From assembly GCA_045629925.1 (NCBI GenBank), contig JAZQSD010000141.1, forward strand, positions 1 through 27,165: a DNA stretch of 27,165 nucleotides, in the 5' to 3' direction. The notes under the pieces were generated by a model. That model had not been told where the DNA came from, searched no databases, and worked only from the letters and a program-made list of their open reading frames with translations. Below, piece by piece: positions 7,591 through 15,699 of the stretch. Source of the stretch: Brotonthovivens sp045629925. Its GTDB lineage: Bacteria; Bacillota; Clostridia; Lachnospirales; Lachnospiraceae. Within the stretch, counting starts at the first letter, position 1, and each line of letters begins with the position of its first letter. A program made the position numbers and the translations under genes.

Positions 7591-9444
7591 TTAACGTTTC
7601 ACTTTCTGAAGTACAGCGCTGAACAGTGCTTCTGCACACTCTTCTTCGCTCCAAAGTTCTGTATCTAACAACAGATCTGGATTCTTTGGAATTTCGTATG
7701 GAGAATCAATGCCTGTGAAGGATTTGATCTCACCCTTTAATGCCTTTTCATAAAGTTTCTTAGGATCACGCTGTTTGCATGTCTCAAGATCTGCTTTTAC
7801 ATATACTTCCATAAATCCATTGCCGATCTCTGCTCTTGCAGCTTCTCTAGCTTCTGCAAATGGAGAAATCAGAGTTACGAATGTTACAATGCCTGCATCT
7901 TTGAACATCTTAGCAACTTCTGTTGTACGGCGGATGTTTTCTTTTCTGTCTTCATCAGAGAATCCAAGGTCATTGTTCAGTCCACGGCGAAGTTTGTCAC
8001 CATCTAACACATAGGCTGGAATTCCGGAAGCTACCAGACGGCGTTCTACTTCCTGTGCTGTAGTTGTTTTGCCAGATCCGGACAGACCTGTCATCCATAC
8101 TACAAGGCCGCTGTTGCCAAGAAGTCTTGCTCTCTCGCCTTCTGTCATGGCATCACCAGACCAGCGGATATTTTTGTTATCATAAGCATCGTCTTTTAAT
8201 GCTTCTGTAATGATACCACCGCCGGCAATCTCATAGTCATCTACGATAACAAAACGGCTTGTTGCTTCTATTGTACCAGCAAGATCAAATGCAATCGGAC
8301 GATCAAGCTTTAAGATACATTCTGCAACTTCGTTCTTTTCTACATACTGGCGGGAAATACAGCTTAAGTCAGATGCATTTACTACTCGCTCAACAGATTC
8401 AAGGCGCATCTCAACTTTTGCAGTTCCGCATTTTAAGAAATAAGTCTTGTTCAGCTTAAAGTTTTCTTTGCCAAGCCAGAACAGATTTACTTTCATGCGA
8501 ACGCCCACCTGCGGAGCTTCTTCTTTTGCAAGACATGCGATCTCGCCGCGTTTTACGAAGATTTCTTCTGTCATTGTAAAACCAGCTGCATTTTCTGCTG
8601 TGAACTCTTCTGGAGTTTCAGCGTTAAATACTTCCAGTGTTTTTACACTTGTCTTCTTGCCGGATGGATAAAATACTAGCTCATCGCCAGCTCTTACTTT
8701 ACCTGCATCTACAGTACCTGCAATGATACGGCGGCTGTCGTTACTGCCAGTAAACTTGTAAACGCCCTGTACAGGCATACGGAATGGCATGTTTTCAGGT
8801 GCAGGGATTGTATTGAAATCATCCATCTGCTGAAGAACTGTAAGACCATCGTACCATGTCATATTTTCAGACTTAAATGCAATATTGTCACCTTCCATAC
8901 CGCTTACAGGAATGAAGCTCTTTGGTGTAATATTGATTTTCTTTAAGAATTTCTCATATTCATCTTTGATTTCTTCATACACGCTCTGCTTATAGCCTAC
9001 AAGGTCCATCTTGTTAACTAATACTGCTACCTGTCTGATTCCAAGCATGGACAAGAAATAACCATGGCGGCGTGTGTTTTCTTCTACACCGCGGGAAGCA
9101 TCGATAACCAGAAGCGCAGCTTCCGCTCTGGAAGCACCTGTTACCATGTTCTTTAAGAACTCAATATGGCCCGGTGCATCGATAATGATATATCTTCTCT
9201 TGTCTGTCTGGAAAAAGCAGCGGGCTGTATCGATAGTGATACCCTGTGCCTGTTCATTTTTCAGCGCATCTAATAAAAACGCATACTCAAATGGTTTGGA
9301 GTTACGTTTACAGTTTTCTTTAATTGCTTCTAATTTTCCATCAGGAAGGGCGCCTGCATCAGCAAGCATTCTTCCGATTACTGTACTTTTGCCGTGGTCA
9401 ACGTGACCTACGGTAACAACACTCAATAATTCTTCCATCAACAT
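7591..9444 (-). CDS. cysNC: Bifunctional sulfate adenylyltransferase large subunit / APS kinase (CysN-CysC fusion)
   Basis: The protein has about 617 residues and two enzymes in one chain. Residues 1-430 are an EF-Tu-like GTPase, the CysN subunit that drives APS formation with CysD. G1 is GHVDHGKST at 13-21, G3 is DAPGH near 89-93, and NKMD follows. Residues from about 445 onward form APS kinase (CysC), with the P-loop GLSGSGKT at 453-460 and the serine of LISPFAEAR near 527. Together they convert sulfate to PAPS. This NodQ-type fusion is known in several bacteria. The ATG at 9444 is favoured because AGGGGGG lies 9 bases upstream; the ATG at 9453 touches that site. It starts 14 bases after cysD ends, and trmO follows almost directly. 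Confidence 0.95.
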   Translation of the reverse strand: MLMEELLSVVTVGHVDHGKSTVIGRMLADAGALPDGKLEAIKENCKRNSKPFEYAFLLDALKNEQAQGITIDTARCFFQTDKRRYIIIDAPGHIEFLKNMVTGASRAEAALLVIDASRGVEENTRRHGYFLSMLGIRQVAVLVNKMDLVGYKQSVYEEIKDEYEKFLKKINITPKSFIPVSGMEGDNIAFKSENMTWYDGLTVLQQMDDFNTIPAPENMPFRMPVQGVYKFTGSNDSRRIIAGTVDAGKVRAGDELVFYPSGKKTSVKTLEVFNAETPEEFTAENAAGFTMTEEIFVKRGEIACLAKEEAPQVGVRMKVNLFWLGKENFKLNKTYFLKCGTAKVEMRLESVERVVNASDLSCISRQYVEKNEVAECILKLDRPIAFDLAGTIEATSRFVIVDDYEIAGGGIITEALKDDAYDNKNIRWSGDAMTEGERARLLGNSGLVVWMTGLSGSGKTTTAQEVERRLVASGIPAYVLDGDKLRRGLNNDLGFSDEDRKENIRRTTEVAKMFKDAGIVTFVTLISPFAEAREAARAEIGNGFMEVYVKADLETCKQRDPKKLYEKALKGEIKSFTGIDSPYEIPKNPDLLLDTELWSEEECAEALFSAVLQKVKR

Positions 9445-9458
9445 CTTACGCATCCCCC

Positions 9459-10337
9459 CTACATATATCCGTTACGACGAAGAGTTTCTAATCCGCCGTC
9501 TTCTGCATCCTGCGCACGTCCGCTTCGCTCAGCAATATTGGACAGTGCACCTGTCTTTAACTCCTCAATGATCTCGCGAACATTGCGGGATTCAGACTTG
9601 ATTGGTTTTGTGCAAGGAGCACAGCCAAGAGAACGATATCTTGTGCCGTCACCCTGATTGTAATAAAGGGAAACTGTAGGAATATTTTCACGTTCAATGT
9701 ATTCCCAGATATTTAACTCTGTCCAGTCAAGCAATGGATGGATACGCACATGTGTATCAGGGGCAAAGTCTGTCTTGAACTGATTCCAGAATTCTGGTGG
9801 CTGATCATCTAAGTTCCAGTCATTGTACTGGTCACGTGGTGAAAAGTAACGCTCTTTGGAACGGGAACCTTCTTCATCAGAACGCGCACCTACAATAACA
9901 CCAGTGTAAGCCGCTGTATCTGTATCACGTTCATAGAGTCCTGTCTCAAGATTGAGACGGTAACGTGGCCAAGTACCATTTAATGTATGTGTCAGCGCTT
10001 CTGTTTTCAAACGCTTACAGCATTCCATGTGAGAAACTTTTCCATCTGGGAATGTTTCTTTTGCATCCAGAGCTTCTCTGTTTTCACCGTAGATCATGTA
10101 AAGTCCATATTCTTTTGCAAGACGATCACGATACTCGATCATTTCTGGGATTTTATAATGTGTGTCTACGTGCACAAGTGGAAATGGCACGTGTCCGTAA
10201 AATGCTTTTCTTGCTAACCACAGTAATACTGTAGAATCTTTACCAATTGACCAAAGCATGCAAAGATTGCCGAAGGCAGCATATGCTTCTCGTAAAATAT
10301 GCACGCTTTTCGCTTCCAATTTATCTAAATGATCCAT
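9459..10337 (-). CDS. cysD: Sulfate adenylyltransferase subunit 2 (ATP sulfurylase small subunit)
   Basis: The 292-residue protein is CysD, the PP-loop ATP pyrophosphatase subunit that forms adenylyl sulfate from ATP and sulfate with CysN. The PP-motif SIGKDS is at residues 30-35. Other family blocks are GVIVGARSDEEGSRSKER, HPLLDWTELNIWEYI, YRSLGCAPCT and the C-terminal ETLRRNGYM. PAPS reductases share the fold but lack these blocks, so a CysH identity is excluded. Length is close to E. coli CysD. The start is one base past the stop of the sulfotransferase gene, with GGAGGAG inside that gene's last codons, so the two are translationally coupled. It acts in the cytoplasm as part of the CysDN complex. 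Confidence 0.96.
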   Translation of the reverse strand: MDHLDKLEAKSVHILREAYAAFGNLCMLWSIGKDSTVLLWLARKAFYGHVPFPLVHVDTHYKIPEMIEYRDRLAKEYGLYMIYGENREALDAKETFPDGKVSHMECCKRLKTEALTHTLNGTWPRYRLNLETGLYERDTDTAAYTGVIVGARSDEEGSRSKERYFSPRDQYNDWNLDDQPPEFWNQFKTDFAPDTHVRIHPLLDWTELNIWEYIERENIPTVSLYYNQGDGTRYRSLGCAPCTKPIKSESRNVREIIEELKTGALSNIAERSGRAQDAEDGGLETLRRNGYM

Positions 10338-10338
10338 T

Positions 10339-11478
10339 CTAATTCTCCTCCTTTGTATCCTCAGTAATCATTTCATAGCCATAGTGCTCGAAATAAAAAC
10401 CTAAACGGCTGTTAATCTTATCTCGCAATACCGGATCCAGATTGAACTTGTTCTTTTTGTAATCCTTCTGGCTGTCTAAGTATTTGTCGAAATAAGGCAA
10501 TGCCTGTTCATACCCCTCAATACCTAACTGTTCATAAATCTTTTTCAGATATGCTTTTGGTTCTTTACAGAAATCTTCGTAACAAATGTCAATATAATCA
10601 TTCTCAGACATTGCGTAGAGTTCGTTGAATGTCTTTCTGTAAATTCGTTCAAACAAATCGATGATGGTATCTTCAATAAACTCATCGGATGGCTTTTCAT
10701 TTAAGCAAAACAGCGCCATCTCTTTCTTGAACATATTTGCAGTGGACATGATCGTCACATAAGGGTCTCTGTAAATATTGATAAACTTGGCACCAGGATA
10801 GCATTTCTTTAACATGCCGATCCTGCAAGTATTCTCAGGACTCTTTAACAGAAGCTGTTTGCCTTTGTACAGATATGTGATTTTCTTTAAGATATAATCA
10901 TATGCCTTAAACCACTCTCTCTGTTTCTGTTCTGGCTGCTCATCGATAAATGCTGTCTCAATATACTTTGTTCCTCTGCCGTTATCTGGAAATACCAGCA
11001 TGTGGGCGATGGCCTGTGTAGAGATTGTTGCCTGGGCAAACACTTCTTCCATTGGAAGGTCCAAAGTATATTCCAAGTTATCCATTGGTCTGGCATCTTT
11101 TAAAAGCTGCTTTTTGGTCATTAACCTTTCCAATGGTTTTTTCAACAAAATACAATTGCTGAAAGATACCGTTCTCACTGGATCAAACCAGGCAAACTGC
11201 GGATCTCTTGTCAGCAGATTCTGCAAAAATGTTGTTCCTGTTCTCCAATGTCCTACAATGTACACTGGATCTTTTTTAAGTTTGGTGCGTTTGATCGGGC
11301 CATGGAAAATCAGCCATTCCAAAAAGGCTGGGATTCCTAACCAAAAAGAAGCAAACGTCATGAAACGAACCTGCTTTTTGTTCTCTGGTGTAATAGGATT
11401 TTCCTTAATCAAGCGCATCCAGTTATCAAACCTGCATCCCAACAAATTATGGGATAAATTAATCTTTTTCTTTGTCAT
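10339..11478 (-). CDS. PAPS-dependent sulfotransferase (Sulfotransfer_3-like)
   Basis: This 379-residue protein carries the PAPS-binding signatures of sulfotransferases. The 5'-phosphosulfate loop is GHWRTGTTFLQ at about residues 76-86, followed by DPVRTVSF and LLLKSPENT. The 3'-phosphate site is INIYRDPYVTIMSTAN with Arg237 and Ser245, eight residues apart as in the family. A hydrophobic stretch (about 39-58) before the catalytic domain suggests membrane association. It should transfer sulfuryl from PAPS to a hydroxyl or amine acceptor, and it heads the operon that makes PAPS. The ATG at 11478 has GAAGGA about 9 bases upstream; a GTG at 11514 is the longest possible start and has a poorer context. 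The acceptor (glycan, lipid, sterol or small molecule) cannot be read from the sequence. Confidence 0.9.
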   Translation of the reverse strand: MTKKKINLSHNLLGCRFDNWMRLIKENPITPENKKQVRFMTFASFWLGIPAFLEWLIFHGPIKRTKLKKDPVYIVGHWRTGTTFLQNLLTRDPQFAWFDPVRTVSFSNCILLKKPLERLMTKKQLLKDARPMDNLEYTLDLPMEEVFAQATISTQAIAHMLVFPDNGRGTKYIETAFIDEQPEQKQREWFKAYDYILKKITYLYKGKQLLLKSPENTCRIGMLKKCYPGAKFINIYRDPYVTIMSTANMFKKEMALFCLNEKPSDEFIEDTIIDLFERIYRKTFNELYAMSENDYIDICYEDFCKEPKAYLKKIYEQLGIEGYEQALPYFDKYLDSQKDYKKNKFNLDPVLRDKINSRLGFYFEHYGYEMITEDTKEEN

Positions 11479-11521
11479 AAAATTCAAATCCTTCAATAAA
11501 TGGGCAGACTTCACCCATCAT
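11459..11521 (-). CDS. Possible 20-residue leader peptide overlapping the sulfotransferase start
   Basis: An ATG at 11521 (a second ATG follows directly) opens a 20-codon frame ending in TAA at 11459. It has a good ribosome site, GAGGT at 11529-11533, 7 bases upstream. It runs in a different frame from the sulfotransferase and overlaps its start codon at 11478 by about 20 bases. The peptide contains one Cys and several Phe and acidic residues. It could be a leader or coupling frame, or the ribosome site may instead serve a GTG start at 11514. It is too short to judge by composition. Confidence 0.3.
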   Translation of the reverse strand: MMGEVCPFIEGFEFYDKEKD

Positions 11522-11552
11522 TTATAAAACCTCACGTATTTTAAAATAGTTG

Positions 11553-11581
11553 TGTGAACTGAATATGAAATAGGGTTCACA
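11553..11581. promoter_or_regulatory. Inverted repeat upstream of the sulfation operon
   Basis: TGTGAAC (11553-11559) and GTTCACA (11575-11581) form a perfect 7-bp inverted repeat with a 15-base spacer. Half-site centres are 22 bases apart, about two helical turns, which suits a dimeric regulator. It is 75-100 bases upstream of the sulfotransferase start. No convincing -35/-10 pair could be assigned, though AT-rich -10-like boxes lie at about 11535-11550. Confidence 0.35.
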
Positions 11582-11629
11582 ATCTTAACATTTTTAGGGT
11601 ATTTGCGTGTGTAAAAAAACATACAAAAA

Positions 11630-11651
11630 GGCGCGTGGAAAATCACGCGCC
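11630..11651 (-). terminator. Rho-independent terminator after the EamA transporter gene
   Basis: GGCGCGTG (11630-11637) and CACGCGCC (11644-11651) form a GC-rich 8-bp stem with a 6-base loop. On the minus strand it is followed by a T-run (TTTTTG and later TTTTTTT). It lies 20 bases past the EamA stop codon and isolates the sulfation operon from the upstream transporter genes. Confidence 0.85.
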
Positions 11652-11671
11652 CAAAACACATTTTTAGTGCA

Positions 11672-12556
11672 TTATTCTTTTTTTCGTATTTTGATCGTAA
11701 CCTGCGATACCAGTGCCGCCACAAACATCAACGCAAACCCCAGAATCTTTCGAGGTCCTAATACTTCCTGCAAAATGATTACAGAAAAAATTGTTCCAAA
11801 CACAGATTCCATGGTAAGTAAAATAGCTGCCGTAGTAACAGACAGATGCTTTTGTGAAACTACCTGAAGCATAAAACAGATTGCCGATCCTAAGATTCCC
11901 ATGTAGAGAATAGCAACCCAGAAATCTTTGCCTGCAAGGATGGACACATCAAGCTTACCGTCATAAAACGGTGCAATAATCCAACCAAAAATACCTGCGA
12001 ATACCATTTGCAGCACGGACAATAAAATCGGATCCTGCTTTTCTGTAAAGTGATCTGCGCAAACAATATGCAGCGCAAAAAATACACCACAGATTAGTGT
12101 CAGCAATTCCCCAAATCCAATCCGAAACTCACTGGTCAGCGACAGGCATCCAATCCCAATGATCGCAAAGACAACCGCAATCAGACATTGCTTATTTGGC
12201 CGCTTTTTAAAAAATATCCAGGCCAAAAATGGAGCCAACACTACATAAACGGCTGTCAGGAATGCACAGACTCCCGCATCAACTGTCACCAGCGCAAAGT
12301 TTTGCAGAATTGTGCCCACTGCCAGGAAAAATCCAAGGGCCGCTCCTGAAATCAGATACTTTCTATTTATTAACTTTAGTTTTTTCCAAAATACAATTGC
12401 CAAAAATACTGCTGCCAATGAATATCTCATCCCCACCATATAGACAGGAGGAATCACATTCAACGCATCCTTTACCACTACAAAGGAAAATCCCCAGATG
12501 ATAGTGGCAAGAAGAATGCCCAGCTGTGGCAATATGGTTATACTGCTTTTTTTCAT
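11672..12556 (-). CDS. EamA-family (DMT superfamily) transporter
   Basis: The 294-residue protein consists of about ten hydrophobic helices in two EamA repeats. The first opens with GILLATIIWGFSFVVVKDAL and the second begins near residue 150 (GELLTLICGVFFALHIV). Each half ends in a short basic loop, and the C-terminus is KIRKKE. Members export metabolites such as amino acids or take up small molecules; the substrate here is unknown. It starts 5 bases after the stop of the symporter gene on the same strand, so the two are almost certainly one transcript. A GC-rich terminator follows. Confidence 0.92.
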   Translation of the reverse strand: MKKSSITILPQLGILLATIIWGFSFVVVKDALNVIPPVYMVGMRYSLAAVFLAIVFWKKLKLINRKYLISGAALGFFLAVGTILQNFALVTVDAGVCAFLTAVYVVLAPFLAWIFFKKRPNKQCLIAVVFAIIGIGCLSLTSEFRIGFGELLTLICGVFFALHIVCADHFTEKQDPILLSVLQMVFAGIFGWIIAPFYDGKLDVSILAGKDFWVAILYMGILGSAICFMLQVVSQKHLSVTTAAILLTMESVFGTIFSVIILQEVLGPRKILGFALMFVAALVSQVTIKIRKKE

Positions 12557-12561
12557 ACAGA

Positions 12562-13803
12562 TTACGCTGCCTCTTTGGCCTCTTTTCGTTTCTGTTTACG
12601 TTTTTCCATTGCATCGATGCACATTGTACAAGATGCGTCACCTGTAATGTTAACAGTTGTTCTTGCCATATCAAGAATACGGTCAACACCAGCTACAAGT
12701 GCGATACCTTCCAGTGGAAGTCCTACAGTTGTAAGAACCATTGTAAGCATTACTACACCTGAACCTGGAACACCAGCTGTACCGATAGATGCTAATGTAG
12801 CTGTAAGAACGATCATGATCATCTGTTCCATTGTCAGATTGATACCAAAGATCTGTGCGATAAAGATTGCACATACACCCTGATAAATCGCTGTTCCGTC
12901 CATATTGATAGTTGCACCAAGTGGAAGAACGAAACTGCGGATTTCTTTCTCCGCCCCCATCTTCTCTGTACATTCCATGTTAAATGGAAGTGTACCTACA
13001 CTACTTGCACTTGTGAATGCAAAAAGCATTGCAGGCCCCATTGTCTTAAAGAATTTCAGCGGACTGATTCTTGCAATGGCTTTCACAGTTGAAGAATATA
13101 CAACAACCATATGGATGATACAGGACAGATATACTACACCGATCAGTTTGATCAGTGGAAGAAGCACTTCTGGTCCGTTTGCTGCAATTACCGGACAGAT
13201 CAGTGCGAATACACCGATAGGTGAAATTTTAATGATAAGTCCCATAATCTTGATGCAGACTTCGGACATACCGTTTACAAAAGATTCTACTGTCTTTGCT
13301 TTTTCTCCGGCCAAAAGAATACCGAAGCCAAAGAAGATAGCAATTACAATAACCTGCAGCATTGTTGCATTGGCCATAGAACCAACAACGTTAGATGGGA
13401 AAATATTCACCAATGTATCCATCATATTTAATGATGCAGTTGATGCCTCGTAAGAATCCACCACTGTCATATCAAGTGTGTAACCCATTCCAACATTAGC
13501 CACATTGGCAATAACAAGTCCAATAGTAACCGCAAATGCTGTTGTTATCAGATAATAACCAATTGTCTTCCCACCAATGGCACCTACTTTTTTAATATCT
13601 TTCATAGATATGATGCCCTGTGTAATAGAGAATAATACCAAAGGTACAACAATTGCTTTTAACAGATTCAGATAGATTGTACCAAATGGTGCAATGAACT
13701 TATTTGCTGCTTCTACATGATTCTGTAAAAGAAGCCCAACAATTACACCAAGAATCAAGCCAATTAAAATACCAACTGCAAGATTTAATTTCTTTTTCTT
13801 CAT
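12562..13803 (-). CDS. Dicarboxylate/amino acid:cation symporter (DAACS family)
   Basis: The 413-residue protein belongs to the GltP/DctA-type symporters, which import glutamate, aspartate, C4-dicarboxylates or neutral amino acids with protons or sodium. The family hallmarks in the C-terminal transport core are present: the serine-rich hairpin FTSASSVGTLPFNME, the NMDGTAIYQ motif in helix 7, the second hairpin SIGTAGVPGSG, and helix 8 with DRILDMARTTVNITGD. The Arg in DMARTTVN sits at the position linked to substrate side-chain choice in this family, but this alone does not settle the ligand. AAAAGGGG precedes the start. A strong promoter lies about 95 bases upstream. It is the first gene of a unit with the EamA transporter. 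Confidence 0.94.
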   Translation of the reverse strand: MKKKKLNLAVGILIGLILGVIVGLLLQNHVEAANKFIAPFGTIYLNLLKAIVVPLVLFSITQGIISMKDIKKVGAIGGKTIGYYLITTAFAVTIGLVIANVANVGMGYTLDMTVVDSYEASTASLNMMDTLVNIFPSNVVGSMANATMLQVIVIAIFFGFGILLAGEKAKTVESFVNGMSEVCIKIMGLIIKISPIGVFALICPVIAANGPEVLLPLIKLIGVVYLSCIIHMVVVYSSTVKAIARISPLKFFKTMGPAMLFAFTSASSVGTLPFNMECTEKMGAEKEIRSFVLPLGATINMDGTAIYQGVCAIFIAQIFGINLTMEQMIMIVLTATLASIGTAGVPGSGVVMLTMVLTTVGLPLEGIALVAGVDRILDMARTTVNITGDASCTMCIDAMEKRKQKRKEAKEAA

Positions 13804-13897
13804 TTTTACCCCTTTTTTCTCACTTTTTCAGTCAAAAATGGTTAATTTTGAATTTTTATATTGCAAAAAATTCATTTTTAACCTCGCAACGTTTTCC

Positions 13898-13926
13898 ATT
13901 TTAACTGTTTATCATCAACAGTGCAA
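13898..13926 (-). promoter_or_regulatory. Sigma-A promoter of the symporter gene with an operator-like repeat in its spacer
   Basis: On the minus strand TTGCAC (13921-13926) and TAAAAT (13898-13903) are separated by 17 bases. The perfect inverted repeat ACTGTT-N7-AACAGT (13904-13922) fills the spacer almost exactly. A repressor bound here would block RNA polymerase, so regulated expression is likely. Confidence 0.6.
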
Positions 13927-13987
13927 CAATTATTTTCTAGAAATATATACAAATTTTTTCTGTTTTTTCTTATTCAAATATGTGATT

Positions 13988-14800
13988 TTACCGGTTCTTT
14001 CCATATACATAAGTGGCGAAAAAAATCACGGAGGCAATGATCACGATCATTGGTCCAGTAGCCACATTTGTAAAGTAGGAAATCACTAATCCCAACACAC
14101 CAGAAAACATGGAAAAGATCACCGCAAAGAGATGATACTCTCTCACATTTTCTGCAATGTTTTTGCTGGAAGCTGCCGGCAATATCAGCAGTGCGTTGAT
14201 GATCAGAATACCGATCCACTTAATGGAAAGCATTACCACCAATGCGATAAACACTGAAAACAAATTCTCAATTAAAGTAACTTTGATGCGATAGCTTTTT
14301 GCCAGTGTTCTATGAAGGCTGATTGCCTGAAGCTGGTTAAAACACAGCACCCAGAAAACCAAGGTTGCCACAAATATCAATGCCAGATACAGAATTTCTT
14401 TTCTAGTGATACTTAAAATATCACCTACCAGCAAACTAGAGTACTTGCTAAAGTTGCCTCCTCTGGACAAGATTACAAGACCGATAGCCACACTGCAGGA
14501 TGAAAATACGGAGATAACCGTATCTGTTGCCCCTTTGATGGCACTGCTGATCTTATTGAGCAGCAAAGCAAACACAATGGCAAATATCATCATGGATATG
14601 TTGGTATCCTGTATTCCAAAGACTACACCGATGGCCATACCTGTCAATGCAGAATGCCCTAGAGCATCTGAAAAGAATGCCATCTTATTGTTGACAATCA
14701 TTGTTCCCAAAATGGCAAACAACGGAGTTATAATCAATATTGCCACAAAAGCCAGTTTCATAAAGTCATAGGCAAAAAGGGACGAAAACATTTCTATCAT
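13988..14800 (-). CDS. Metal (Zn/Mn-type) ABC transporter permease
   Basis: The 270-residue membrane protein belongs to the ABC-3 family (ZnuB, AdcB or MntB type) with seven or eight hydrophobic helices. Typical blocks are MAFFSDALGHSALTGMAIG near residues 40-58 and SIKWIGILIINALLILPAASSKNIAENV near residues 190-217. It forms the channel for a metal ion delivered by the binding protein encoded two genes upstream. Its start overlaps the stop of the ATPase gene by four bases (ATGA), and GAGGGG lies just upstream within that gene, so translation is coupled. Zinc versus manganese cannot be decided from the permease. Confidence 0.93.
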   Translation of the reverse strand: MIEMFSSLFAYDFMKLAFVAILIITPLFAILGTMIVNNKMAFFSDALGHSALTGMAIGVVFGIQDTNISMMIFAIVFALLLNKISSAIKGATDTVISVFSSCSVAIGLVILSRGGNFSKYSSLLVGDILSITRKEILYLALIFVATLVFWVLCFNQLQAISLHRTLAKSYRIKVTLIENLFSVFIALVVMLSIKWIGILIINALLILPAASSKNIAENVREYHLFAVIFSMFSGVLGLVISYFTNVATGPMIVIIASVIFFATYVYGKNR

Positions 14801-15675
14801 AACAATCCCCTCCTATTCTTCACTCCAAATTCTGGTTTCATGTCATCTAAATTTAATTTTTTCTTAAGCAGAGCTTTGTCCACTCCGCTTTCTGCAGATT
14901 TCCCTGCATTTTTTTCTCGTTTTGAAGGCAGTGCATTAAGATCAAACTTGCCAAACACACCTTCAAATTCTTCGCTTTCATATACCTGGCGAACAGATCC
15001 CTGTTTTACCACGGTTTTATCAAGAAGTACCACCTGATCTGCATACCTTGCCACATAATCCAAATCATGGGAAATCAAGATTACAGCCAAGTCGTAATTA
15101 TTCTTTAAGGTATCTACAATCTCATAAAACAGATCCATTCCGTTCTGATCAATACCAGACACAGGTTCGTCCAAAAGCAAGAGATTCGGCTCATCCATAA
15201 CAGCCATAGACAGCAGAACTCTCTGAAGTTCCCCGCCAGACAGATTGCACACCTGCTTATCCAACAGATCTTCTGCCTTAAAAAGTCGAAGATTCTCACG
15301 AATCTTTTCCATAATCTTTTTGCGTTTCATCAAAAAAACCGGCGATTTTGTCTGATAGGCAGCCAACATGTCATACACACTTACCGGCGTCTTTCTTTCC
15401 AGATTCAATGTCTGTGGTACAAACCCAATCTTTAAATTCTGGAAATTACCATTTTGACGATCCTTATATTCTATCGTTCCAGTATGGGGGATATCGCCAA
15501 GAATTGCTCGGATAAGCGTGGACTTACCAGCACCATTTTTACCAATGATGGCTGCAAGTTCACCACAGTGAATATGCAGATTCACATCATGAAGAATCTG
15601 CTGCTCCCCAACAGAAACTGCTATATTATTCATTTTTATACAGTGAAATCCACACGGATTCAGCAGTTTTTTCAT
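14797..15675 (-). CDS. Metal ABC transporter ATP-binding protein (ZnuC-like)
   Basis: The 292-residue ATPase has Walker A GKNGAGKST at residues 45-53, a Q-loop at VPQT, the signature LSGGELQRV at 145-153, Walker B LLLLDEP at 165-171 and the switch His in ISHD at 201-204. The N-terminal CGFHCIKMNN is kept as the start because GGGAG lies at a suitable distance and this lead-in resembles clostridial members. After the ABC fold (about residue 225) there is a charged, lysine-rich tail of about 65 residues that is longer than in typical ZnuC proteins. The tail could regulate activity. The gene lies between the binding protein (24 bases away) and the permease (overlap of four bases). Confidence 0.93.
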   Translation of the reverse strand: MKKLLNPCGFHCIKMNNIAVSVGEQQILHDVNLHIHCGELAAIIGKNGAGKSTLIRAILGDIPHTGTIEYKDRQNGNFQNLKIGFVPQTLNLERKTPVSVYDMLAAYQTKSPVFLMKRKKIMEKIRENLRLFKAEDLLDKQVCNLSGGELQRVLLSMAVMDEPNLLLLDEPVSGIDQNGMDLFYEIVDTLKNNYDLAVILISHDLDYVARYADQVVLLDKTVVKQGSVRQVYESEEFEGVFGKFDLNALPSKREKNAGKSAESGVDKALLKKKLNLDDMKPEFGVKNRRGLL

Positions 15676-15699
15676 GGCGTTTCTCCCTTTCTGTATATT

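Noticed and set aside
7591..10337. Assimilatory sulfate reduction operon
   Set aside because: cysD and cysNC are present, but no PAPS or APS reductase and no sulfite reductase occur in the window; a sulfotransferase is in the operon instead.
12363..12973. Additional overlapping frames on either strand within the symporter gene and its neighbour
   Set aside because: They lie wholly inside well-supported genes, have biased or low-complexity composition, and no family motifs or ribosome sites.
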